From Candidatus Peregrinibacteria bacterium (lineage in GTDB: Bacteria > Patescibacteriota > Gracilibacteria > UBA1369 > LOWO2-01-FULL-3): DNA of 6,027 nt. The notes beneath the pieces were generated by a model, which worked only from the letters and a program-made list of their open reading frames with translations, did no database searches and was not told the origin of the DNA. Location: contig JABJOK010000032.1 of NCBI GenBank assembly GCA_018664365.1, forward strand, positions 1 to 6,027. The letters run 5' to 3'. The translations under genes were made by a program, and so were the position numbers. Every line of letters begins with the position of its first letter. Position 1 is the first letter of the stretch. Positions 1 through 6,027 of this stretch are shown piece after piece.

Positions 1-733
1 CTACCTTGTAGATTAGTAGATTGTAGTAGACTCCCTCTGCAGGAATAAACATGAAGGCGAAGTCTGTTGTGTCCTCCTTTGGTCGAATGTATTTGGCAGT
101 TTCGTCTATTCTATTCTTTATATCCATTTTGAATTCTTTCTGAAGGGTTTTCCTTTTATCCTCGCTCTGTTCTTCCATCATTTTATTGTATTTCTCCAGC
201 GAAAATTTCGCATCAATTGGGATTATTTTATTTTTAAAAAATATAGCTGCGTCTACAAGCTCTCCGTTGCTGAACTTGTATTGCATCTTATATTGATTTG
301 GCTGAAGTACGTGGCCGAGCAATGTGTCCAAAAAATATTCTCCTAAAATCCCCCTTTGCTTGGGGTTTTTCAAGATGTTCTCTAGGCTCTGCATCTGTTC
401 TGAAAAACCAAGTACCTGCTTGTTGGTCTCGTCTAGCTGGGTTAGCTTTTGAGTGATCTCCTTAATAAGCTTGGTGCTGTCAGTGAACTGTTTCTGCACT
501 GTTGAAGAAGTGTGTTCTAGCCCTTTTGCCAATCGGTCCTGAATTTTGTCTAGTTTTTCCTGTGTTTCTTTGCGTGTACTGTTGTCGGAATCCCGAATTT
601 CTTTTCTTAGCGATTCGAAATATTCAAAAAGCATCTTCTGATCTGTCTCTTCTTTTGGAGATTGAAGCTTGTAGGCTAAGTACCCCACTACTCCTACGAG
701 GGCTATTCCAACCAATATTATGACTATTTCCAT
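1..733 (-). CDS. rmuC: RmuC family DNA recombination protein, N-terminal part (C-terminus beyond window)
   Basis: The minus strand reads open from an ATG at 733-731 to the left edge: 244 codons plus one base, no stop, so the gene is cut by the window. Residues 3-21 form a hydrophobic membrane anchor (VIILVGIALVGVVGYLA), followed by a charged, probably coiled-coil stretch (about 35-120). Then come the conserved RmuC blocks: LKNPKQRGILGE (121-132), DAAIFFKNKIIPIDAKF (161-177) and, at 206-240, a block containing KNRIDETAKYIRPKEDTTDF and FIPAEGVYYNLL. The family belongs to the PD-(D/E)XK nuclease-like group and in E. coli limits recombination at inverted repeats; its biochemical activity is poorly defined. 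An in-frame TAA 12 bases upstream (745-743) makes this ATG the earliest ATG available. No Shine-Dalgarno sequence precedes it. It is divergent from infB. The family call is firm; the exact role here is inferred from the family. Confidence 0.93.
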   Translation of the reverse strand, partial: MEIVIILVGIALVGVVGYLAYKLQSPKEETDQKMLFEYFESLRKEIRDSDNSTRKETQEKLDKIQDRLAKGLEHTSSTVQKQFTDSTKLIKEITQKLTQLDETNKQVLGFSEQMQSLENILKNPKQRGILGEYFLDTLLGHVLQPNQYKMQYKFSNGELVDAAIFFKNKIIPIDAKFSLEKYNKMMEEQSEDKRKTLQKEFKMDIKNRIDETAKYIRPKEDTTDFAFMFIPAEGVYYNLLIYKV

Positions 734-755
734 GGACCGAGGTTATGTCAAAATG

Positions 756-784
756 ACTATATACTCTTTTGAATTTTTTATGAA
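756..784 (-). promoter_or_regulatory. Candidate sigma70-type promoter for rmuC
   Basis: On the minus strand, TTCATA (784-779) matches the -35 consensus TTGACA at 4 of 6 positions. A 17-base spacer separates it from TATAGT (761-756), which matches TATAAT at 5 of 6. Transcription would start near 749, giving a leader of about 16 bases before the rmuC ATG at 733. Position and spacing are right for a gene whose upstream neighbour is divergent. This was read by eye only; chance matches are common in A+T-rich DNA. Confidence 0.45.
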
Positions 785-794
785 GGAATTCCTT
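783..794. repeat. Perfect 12-bp palindrome in the rmuC/infB intergenic region
   Basis: AAGGAATTCCTT is self-complementary over all 12 bases and lies near the middle of the 120-bp divergent region. It overlaps the first two bases of the candidate rmuC -35 element. A dyad in this position could be an operator for a dimeric regulator, but there is only one copy and no known regulator site is recognised. It has no loop, so it is not a terminator hairpin. Confidence 0.35.
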
Positions 795-819
795 TACTTC
801 AAGCTGCTTTTTCCGTAGA

Positions 820-848
820 CTGTCACTGTTTTTTGCAGTATTTATACA
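820..848 (+). promoter_or_regulatory. Candidate sigma70-type promoter for infB operon, possibly leaderless
   Basis: CTGTCA (820-825; 4 of 6 to TTGACA), a 17-base spacer and TATACA (843-848; 4 of 6 to TATAAT) lie just before infB. The A of the infB ATG at 854 is six bases after the -10 element, where transcription would normally begin, so the mRNA may have little or no 5' leader. An overlapping reading, TAGACT (816-821), 17 bases, TATTTA (839-844), puts the start only a few bases earlier. A promoter is expected here because the upstream gene is divergent. The match is moderate. Confidence 0.4.
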
Positions 849-853
849 CCATT

Positions 854-2962
854 ATGTCCATAAAATTAGCAGACATTGCTGAACAATTAGGCCTCGAGGT
901 AAAAGAACTAAAAGAGAAGATTTTGGAGCTCGGTTTTGAGATTGCTCCTCGTGCTCGTGTTGTTGATGATGATGTAGCTGAGCTAGTCTTGGATGAGCTT
1001 GGCGGCGAAAATTCTGATGATGCTGAGCCTGAGTCAGAAGATGTGGCTGATGTTTACGACGAGATGATTGCGCAGGAGCGCGAACGTGAGATTGTAAAAT
1101 CTCAGCGTAAAAAGACTGCAGGTAGAAATGATAAGAAGAAATCTGCCGATAAGCCTAAGGAAGTGGAGACTGTGACTTCTAAGTCTTTGGAAATTGGTGA
1201 TTCAATAAGTGTTAAGGAGTTTTCTGAGAAAACTGGTGTTAACGCTGCGAAGGTAATTGGAGAGCTTATGAAGAATGGTATTTTGGCAAATATTAATCAG
1301 CAGATAGATTTTGAGACAGCACAGGTTATTGGAGATGATTTGGGCATTAAGTTAAAAAGAACTCGTGGAGCTGCACAGGTTGAAGACTTCATGAGTGGCA
1401 ATATTGATAATTTGTTGCAAGAAGATGACAAGGGTGACCTAGAACAGAGGCCTCCGGTTGTTTGTGTCATGGGGCATGTTGACCATGGTAAGACAAAATT
1501 GCTCGATGCGATTAGAGACGCGAATGTAGTCGACGGTGAATCGGGTGGAATAACTCAGCATATTGGTGCCTATCAGGTTAAAAAGAAGGGTAGGTTGATT
1601 ACATTTTTAGATACTCCGGGTCATGAAGCTTTTACGTCTATGCGTGCTCGTGGTGCAAAGGTTACTGATATTGCAATACTTGTTGTTGCAGCTAATGAAG
1701 GTGTTAAGCCTCAGACTATTGAGGCTATTAATCATGCAAAGGAGGCTGGAGTTCCTATAATTGTTGCTATTAACAAGATGGACCTTCCTGATTCTACCCC
1801 TGACAAGGTTAAGGCGGAATTAGCTGAGCACGGTTTGCAGTCTGAGGACTGGGGTGGAGATACCGTGATGGTTCCTATCTCAGCACTTAAAGGAGAGGGC
1901 GTTGATGAAATACTTGATATGATTCTGCTTTCTGCTGATATGCTTGAGCTTAAGGCTAACCCCGTGCGTGAGGCTGTAGGAACAGTTGTTGAGGCTCATC
2001 TTGATACTGGACTAGGGCCTGTTGCGACTATCCTTGTGAATACTGGTACTTTAAAGGTTATGAATAATGTTATTGTCGGAAACACTTATGGGCGTATTAA
2101 AATGATGTGTGATCATACTGGAAAGGCTTTAAGAATAGCTCCTCCTGCAACTCCTGTAAGAATTGCTGGACTGAATAAGACTCCTAAAAGTGGTGATATT
2201 TTGCAAGTAGTAAAGGATGAAAAAACTGCTCGTTCTCGAGCTGAGGAGATAAATTTAATTTCGAAGGAAAAGGATTTCGAACAGCTTTCTGGAATGGGAA
2301 AGGTTCTCTCTGGAATCAAGTCAGATAAAATACTTAGACTTGTTGTTAAGGCTGATACAAAGGGTTCTCTTGAAGCTATCAAACAATCTTTGGCTAAAAT
2401 CAAAGATGAGGAGGTAGCAATAAGAGTAATTCATGGTGGAGTTGGTTCTGTTACTAAGTCTGATGTAATGATGGCCTCTGCAAGTAATGGACTAGTTCTT
2501 GGTTTTCATGTTGATTATGACTCTCCTCACGTAAAAAAGACTGCCGAAAGGGAGGGGGTGGAAGTTAAGTTCTATTCAGTTATTTATGCCTTGATTGAAG
2601 AGATGAAGAAGCTCCTAACTGGCCTATTGGACGCAGAGATTATTGAGGTTCAGCTGGGTCGAGCTCAGGTAAAGCAGGTTTTCTTGACTAAGAAAAAGAC
2701 TATGATCTTGGGATGCAAGGTTTTGGGTGGAAAGGTTGAGGATTCAGCTAAGATTAAAGTTCTTAGAGGGCAGGATGCTGAAGGTGAAGATGCTGTAGCA
2801 GGTGAAGGAAAAATAGATTCTCTTCGTAAAGGTGATGATGTTGTTAAAGAAGTTACGTCAGGTAATGATTGCGGTATAAGATTTATGGGAGATATTGCAG
2901 TAGAAGAGGGAGACATTCTGTTGGTCTATAAAGAGGAGGAAAAACACAGGTCTATCTCTTAA
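854..2962 (+). CDS. infB: Translation initiation factor IF-2
   Basis: This cytoplasmic GTPase brings fMet-tRNA to the 30S subunit and promotes 50S joining. The protein is 702 residues from the ATG at 854. An in-frame TTG at 833 would add only MQYLYTI, and the IF2_N domain begins right at MSIKLADIAEQLGLE, so 854 is preferred. Order of domains: first IF2_N helix bundle (about 3-45); a charged linker (about 52-111), acidic then lysine-rich; second IF2_N (about 119-168); G domain (about 200-365) with GHVDHGKT (207-214), GGITQHIG (231-238), DTPGH (253-257), NKMD (307-310) and SAL (343-345); then domains II, III and the fMet-tRNA-binding C-terminal domain ending in GDILLVYKEEEKHRSIS. The length is shorter than E. 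coli IF-2 (890) because the N-terminus is reduced. About six extra residues lie in the last domain near 639-650. It is first in the plus-strand unit and lacks a Shine-Dalgarno sequence. Identity is secure. Confidence 0.98.
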   Translation: MSIKLADIAEQLGLEVKELKEKILELGFEIAPRARVVDDDVAELVLDELGGENSDDAEPESEDVADVYDEMIAQEREREIVKSQRKKTAGRNDKKKSADKPKEVETVTSKSLEIGDSISVKEFSEKTGVNAAKVIGELMKNGILANINQQIDFETAQVIGDDLGIKLKRTRGAAQVEDFMSGNIDNLLQEDDKGDLEQRPPVVCVMGHVDHGKTKLLDAIRDANVVDGESGGITQHIGAYQVKKKGRLITFLDTPGHEAFTSMRARGAKVTDIAILVVAANEGVKPQTIEAINHAKEAGVPIIVAINKMDLPDSTPDKVKAELAEHGLQSEDWGGDTVMVPISALKGEGVDEILDMILLSADMLELKANPVREAVGTVVEAHLDTGLGPVATILVNTGTLKVMNNVIVGNTYGRIKMMCDHTGKALRIAPPATPVRIAGLNKTPKSGDILQVVKDEKTARSRAEEINLISKEKDFEQLSGMGKVLSGIKSDKILRLVVKADTKGSLEAIKQSLAKIKDEEVAIRVIHGGVGSVTKSDVMMASASNGLVLGFHVDYDSPHVKKTAEREGVEVKFYSVIYALIEEMKKLLTGLLDAEIIEVQLGRAQVKQVFLTKKKTMILGCKVLGGKVEDSAKIKVLRGQDAEGEDAVAGEGKIDSLRKGDDVVKEVTSGNDCGIRFMGDIAVEEGDILLVYKEEEKHRSIS

Positions 2963-2971
2963 AATAAAAAT

Positions 2972-4681
2972 ATGCGTTATAGCGATATGTTCGGAAAAAC
3001 GCGTCATGATCCGCCTTGTGATGCTGACAGCGTAAATGCGAAACTTTTAACACAGGCTGGTTTTATAGAAAAGCTTGCTGCTGGTATTTATAATTTTCTA
3101 CCTCTTGGAAAGAGGGTTCTTAGAAAAATTGAGACCATAATTCGAGAAGAAATGGATGGTGTTGGTGGACAGGAACTTTTGCTGCCTGCTCTCCAGCCTA
3201 TTGATATATGGAAAAAGACTGGAAGGGATGTGACTATGGATGATATTCTTTACAGAACAAGTGCTTCTGGGAATAAGGAGTTTGTTTTTGGACCAAGTCA
3301 TGAGGAAGCTGTTACTCCCCTTGTTTCTAAATATGTTCAATCTTATAAAGATTTGCCTTTGTCTGTGTATCAAGTTCAGACAAAATTTAGAGACGAACCA
3401 CGTGCTAAGTCTGGACTTTTGCGTGGTCGTGAGTTTGGGATGAAAGATATGTATAGTTTTCATACTTCAGATGAGGATTTAGATAGGTATTATGAAGAGG
3501 TTATGGCTGCTTACTCACGCGTTTATGATCGCTGTGGTTTAGTCGCTCATGTGATTGAAGCTTCTGGAGGAGCTTTTTCAGATAAGTTTTCGCATGAGTT
3601 TTCGGTTGAAACTGCTGCTGGAGAGGACACTATCATTATTTGTGATAAGTGTAAGTCTGCACAGAATTTAGAAATTGCTGAAGGGAGTGTGCAGGATCCT
3701 TCTACAGATGCAGAAGATGAACTTCCGATGGAAGAGGTTGATATTGAGCGTGATTTTTCTGTTGCTGCAAATGCAAAGGCGCATGATGTCTCTGAGCAAA
3801 AAATATTAAAAACAGTTGTTTACGAAGTTGATGGAGGAGGACTTCTTGGAGTTGTTATACGTGGAGACCTTAGTGTTAGTGATGTTAAGCTAGAGAACTA
3901 TGTAAAGAAGATGATTCGTCCTGCTACTACTGAAACCCTAAAGGAAGCAGGTCTTGTGCAGGGGTATATTTCTCCTGTTAAAATTTCTGACAAGATTGAT
4001 ATCTCGTTTATTGGGGATCATTCTATTAAGAACGTTAAGAATTTTGTAACGGGTGCTAATGCAAACGCAAAGGACCTGAAGAATGTTAATCTCGGTCGAG
4101 ATTTTACTATCGATGATTTTACGGATTTGGTTGAAGTTTCAAGCGGATTTGATTGCTCAAAATGCGGAAAGGCTCTGAAGGAGATAACTGCTGTTGAGGT
4201 TGGTAATATATTTAAGCTTGGAACTAAATACAGTGAGGCGTTTGATCTCAACTTTACTGATCAAGACGGTGTATCAAAGCCAGTTGTTATGGGATGTTAT
4301 GGTATAGGGACTTCTAGGTTGCTAGGGACCATTGTTGAATCAAGGCATGACGACAAAGGGATTATTTGGCCAATGTCTGTGTCTCCATATCATGTTCACC
4401 TGTTGACGTTGGGGAATGATGATGACTCGTCAAAAAAGGCTGAAGATCTTTATAAGGATCTTTCTGCTGAAGGTGTTGAAGTTCTCTTTGATGAACGAGA
4501 TGAGAGAGCTGGTGTAAAATTAAACGATGCCGATCTTTTGGGTATTCCTATCCGAATAGTCTTGAGCAAGAGAAGCTTAGAGAATGGCGGGGTTGAGTGG
4601 AAGCTTCGTGATGAAGATGACTCTAAGTCCGTTGATTTAGGCCAGGTTATTGATGAAGTTCAAAAGATATTAAAAAAATAG
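2972..4681 (+). CDS. proS: Prolyl-tRNA synthetase, bacterial type with insertion (editing) domain
   Basis: This class II enzyme attaches proline to tRNA-Pro in the cytoplasm. Its 569 residues match the usual bacterial form (E. coli 572). Class II motif 1 lies around 46-76 (GKRVLRKIETIIREEM onward), motif 2 at 139-164 (FRDEPRAKSGLLRGREFGMKD onward in sequence, beginning FRDE) and motif 3 at 441-456 (GCYGIGTSRLLGTIVE). The INS domain, which deacylates Ala-tRNA-Pro in the family, spans about 240-390; K280 in QKILKTVVY aligns with the editing lysine of E. coli (K279). The anticodon-binding domain is about 472-569 (VHLLTLGN, then VEVLFDERDERAGVKLNDADLLGIP). Two CxxC pairs, C224/C227 and C395/C398, flank the INS domain and could bind one zinc. 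The ATG at 2972 gives the expected N-terminus. It follows infB by 9 bases; the only GGAGG-like run is about 31 bases upstream, too far to act. Confidence 0.98.
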   Translation: MRYSDMFGKTRHDPPCDADSVNAKLLTQAGFIEKLAAGIYNFLPLGKRVLRKIETIIREEMDGVGGQELLLPALQPIDIWKKTGRDVTMDDILYRTSASGNKEFVFGPSHEEAVTPLVSKYVQSYKDLPLSVYQVQTKFRDEPRAKSGLLRGREFGMKDMYSFHTSDEDLDRYYEEVMAAYSRVYDRCGLVAHVIEASGGAFSDKFSHEFSVETAAGEDTIIICDKCKSAQNLEIAEGSVQDPSTDAEDELPMEEVDIERDFSVAANAKAHDVSEQKILKTVVYEVDGGGLLGVVIRGDLSVSDVKLENYVKKMIRPATTETLKEAGLVQGYISPVKISDKIDISFIGDHSIKNVKNFVTGANANAKDLKNVNLGRDFTIDDFTDLVEVSSGFDCSKCGKALKEITAVEVGNIFKLGTKYSEAFDLNFTDQDGVSKPVVMGCYGIGTSRLLGTIVESRHDDKGIIWPMSVSPYHVHLLTLGNDDDSSKKAEDLYKDLSAEGVEVLFDERDERAGVKLNDADLLGIPIRIVLSKRSLENGGVEWKLRDEDDSKSVDLGQVIDEVQKILKK

Positions 4682-4685
4682 TTTG
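4679..4685 (+). other. proS stop / rfbD TTG start junction
   Basis: The proS stop TAG (4679-4681) is followed by one base and then the TTG start of rfbD (4683-4685). The TTG is chosen because the next in-frame ATG (4713-4715) would delete KILLLGKSG, the first strand and most of the glycine-rich nucleotide-binding loop. There is no Shine-Dalgarno sequence; the preceding 20 bases are mostly A and T. The layout suggests that ribosomes finishing proS reinitiate on rfbD (inference). Confidence 0.75.
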
Positions 4686-5591
4686 AAAATTTTACTTTTA
4701 GGTAAATCGGGCATGTTAGGGTCTTGCTTCCTTAAGCGTCTTTCTGGGGATAAGGATTTTGAGACTTTTGCTTTTGATAAATCTGACTTGGATATTTCTG
4801 ATTTTAACAAGGTCCTTGATGTCTTTAAACGCATTTCACCTGATTTTGTTATAAATTGTGCTGCGTATACTGCGGTTGATGATTGTGAGACAAACCGTGA
4901 GGAGGCTCTTAAAGTTAACGGAGATGCCCTTGAGGCTATCGCTCGTGCTTGTAAGTCCGAGAATGCGGCATTGGTTCATTTTAGTACTGACTATGTGTTT
5001 AATGGACTAATTGAGGGTGGGTACACAGAGAGCGCACAGACTGATCCTATTAATTTTTATGGACAGTCAAAGCTTAGGGGAGAAGAGAATATTGAGAAAT
5101 TCATGAATGACTACTATATAATTCGCACCTCTTGGCTGTTTGGTGAGGGTGGGAAGAATTTTGTTGATACAATGATCTCCTTGGGGTCTGATAGGGATGA
5201 ACTTTCTGTTGTTTGTGATCAGGTTGGCTCCCCCACTTATGTTAATGATCTTTGCGAGGCTGTTTTGAAGTACTTTTTGTCTCCTTTCTTGGAGGAATTG
5301 GATAAACAACATCGTCGTCAGTTTGAAGATTCTGTAGTGGAGCATAAGAAGGTCCCGTTTGGGATCTATCATCTTTCTAACTCTGACACTACCTGTTGGT
5401 ATGATTTTGCTGTTGAGATTTTCAAAGAGGCCAAGGTTGACGTGATTGTTAATAAAGTTACTTCTGCTGAGTTTAAAACACCGGCAAAACGACCCAAGGT
5501 TTCTATTCTTAAAAATACCAAACTGGATTTCAACCTACGCCCTTGGACAGAGGCATTAAGGAGCTATTTGGATTTGACATATTTCAGGTAA
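4683..5591 (+). CDS. rfbD: dTDP-4-dehydrorhamnose reductase (RmlD/RfbD)
   Basis: This cytoplasmic extended short-chain dehydrogenase carries out the last step of dTDP-L-rhamnose synthesis, reducing dTDP-4-dehydro-L-rhamnose with NAD(P)H. At 302 residues it is slightly longer than the usual 280-300. It shows the glycine-rich loop GKSGMLG (7-13), VINCAAYTAVDDCE (56-69), STDYVFNG (101-108) with T102, YGQSK (126-130) supplying catalytic Y126 and K130, RTSWLFG (148-154), QVGSPTYVNDL (180-190), IYHLSN (228-233) and the C-terminal LRPWTEALRSYL (285-296). A charged stretch at about 199-225 is longer than usual for the family. The gene begins with TTG one base after proS and is followed 33 bases later by the rfbA-type gene, supporting the rhamnose assignment over other related reductases. 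The family is sure; the exact sugar substrate is likely but unproven. Confidence 0.92.
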   Translation: MKILLLGKSGMLGSCFLKRLSGDKDFETFAFDKSDLDISDFNKVLDVFKRISPDFVINCAAYTAVDDCETNREEALKVNGDALEAIARACKSENAALVHFSTDYVFNGLIEGGYTESAQTDPINFYGQSKLRGEENIEKFMNDYYIIRTSWLFGEGGKNFVDTMISLGSDRDELSVVCDQVGSPTYVNDLCEAVLKYFLSPFLEELDKQHRRQFEDSVVEHKKVPFGIYHLSNSDTTCWYDFAVEIFKEAKVDVIVNKVTSAEFKTPAKRPKVSILKNTKLDFNLRPWTEALRSYLDLTYFR

Positions 5592-5624
5592 AACTGATAC
5601 ATTTGACAACCTATCAAAACTATT

Positions 5625-6027
5625 ATGAAAGGAGTTATCTTAGCGGGAGGAACTGGAAGCAGACTCTATCCGCTCACAAAAGTTACAAACAAGCATCTCT
5701 TGCCAGTTTACAGCAAGCCGATGATATATTACCCTTTGTTCACGCTTAAGAGTGCTGGGATAACTAATGTCATGATTGTTTCTGGAAAGGGGCATGCTGG
5801 TGATTTTCTTGAGCTTCTTGGCTCTGGGTCTCAATTCGGAATGAAGATCTCTTATGAGGTTCAGGAAGAGGCTGGGGGTATTGCTCAGGCACTTTCATTG
5901 TGTGAGGATTTTATTAACAATGAAAAGGCTGTTGTTATTCTTGGAGATAATGTTTTTGAAGATAGTATTGCTCAGGATGTGAATGACTTCAAGGTTCAGC
6001 CAAGAGGAGCAAAGGTTTTCCTTAAGA
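5625..6027 (+). CDS. rfbA: Glucose-1-phosphate thymidylyltransferase-type nucleotidyltransferase, N-terminal part (runs off window)
   Basis: The frame is open from the ATG at 5625 to the right edge: 134 codons plus one base, no stop, so the C-terminus is missing. The enzyme type joins dTTP and glucose 1-phosphate to make dTDP-glucose, the first step of dTDP-rhamnose synthesis. It shows the nucleotide-binding signature GGTGSRLYPLT (8-18) with R13, then K23 and LLPVYSKPMIYYPL (25-38), EEAGGIAQAL (81-90) and the metal-binding LGDN (106-109, D108). The TNKHLLPVY and HAGDFLELLGSGSQFG wording resembles the shorter RmlA-like group found in archaea and many uncultured bacteria more than E. coli RmlA (from memory, not aligned). 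It lies 33 bases after rfbD with no terminator between and no Shine-Dalgarno sequence. Another NDP-sugar specificity is possible, but the rfbD neighbour favours dTDP-glucose. Confidence 0.9.
   Translation, partial: MKGVILAGGTGSRLYPLTKVTNKHLLPVYSKPMIYYPLFTLKSAGITNVMIVSGKGHAGDFLELLGSGSQFGMKISYEVQEEAGGIAQALSLCEDFINNEKAVVILGDNVFEDSIAQDVNDFKVQPRGAKVFLK

Noticed and set aside
4..32. Repetitive GTAGATTAGTAGATTGTAGTAGA stretch at the left edge
   Set aside because: It lies in the rmuC frame and encodes the conserved VYYNLLIYK block, so the repetition comes from codon content and is not a separate repeat element.
502..723. Plus-strand open frame of 73 codons
   Set aside because: It is the antisense of rmuC, whose minus-strand frame has clear family motifs; the plus-strand product resembles nothing I recognise.
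723..751. TTGACA (751-746) with AATAGT (728-723) as the rmuC promoter on the minus strand
   Set aside because: Transcription would begin inside the rmuC membrane anchor; the upstream TATAGT element fits better.
833..853. TTG at 833 as the infB start
   Set aside because: It adds only MQYLYTI, which is not part of IF2_N, and it lies within the candidate promoter; ATG at 854 gives the expected N-terminus.
2113..2403. Minus-strand open frame within infB, like others at 2665-2916, 3098-3463, 4018-4251 and 5067-5372
   Set aside because: All lie antisense to strongly conserved genes and encode serine/leucine-rich products typical of shadow frames.
5595..5616. TGATA...TATCA inverted repeat between rfbD and rfbA as a terminator
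   Set aside because: The stem is only five A/T-rich pairs with a 12-base loop and no T-run follows.
5603..5626. TTGACA followed by TATTAT as an internal promoter for rfbA
   Set aside because: The spacer is only 12 bases, too short for a sigma70 promoter, and TATTAT overlaps the rfbA ATG.
5543..5834. Overlapping small open frames at 5543-5749 (+) and 5640-5834 (-) near the rfbD/rfbA junction
   Set aside because: They overlap the end of rfbD and the conserved start of rfbA in other frames; the rfbA frame carries the nucleotidyltransferase signature.

Overview
The window looks like chromosomal DNA of a bacterium, most plausibly a Patescibacteria/CPR (Parcubacteria-like) lineage. That placement is an impression from three things: the protein sequences, the moderately A+T-rich coding style, and an infB without its usual nusA/rbfA neighbours. 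No marker gene proves it. Genes end in TAA or TAG, and no in-frame TGA is needed anywhere, so the standard bacterial code fits and the TGA-recoded CPR groups are not suggested.

Layout: on the minus strand, bases 1-733 hold the N-terminal part of an RmuC-family protein that runs off the left edge. A 120-bp divergent intergenic region (734-853) follows, with a candidate promoter for each direction and a perfect 12-bp palindrome. From 854 to the right edge, all genes lie on the plus strand and are tightly packed: infB (translation initiation factor IF-2), proS (prolyl-tRNA synthetase), rfbD/rmlD (dTDP-4-dehydrorhamnose reductase) and the 5' part of rfbA/rmlA (glucose-1-phosphate thymidylyltransferase). 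The gaps are 9, 1 and 33 bp, no terminator is visible between genes, and the arrangement reads as one transcription unit.

Functionally, the first two genes serve protein synthesis. The last two supply the final and first steps of dTDP-L-rhamnose synthesis for cell-surface polysaccharide; rfbB and rfbC would be expected further right if the pathway is complete. RmuC is a separate, divergently transcribed gene of DNA maintenance.

No undescribed system, mobile element, CRISPR array or RNA gene was found. The points worth a second look are small: no Shine-Dalgarno sequence at any of the five starts, a possibly leaderless infB transcript, a TTG start one base after the proS stop, two CxxC pairs flanking the ProRS insertion domain, and short insertions in IF-2 and RmlD.
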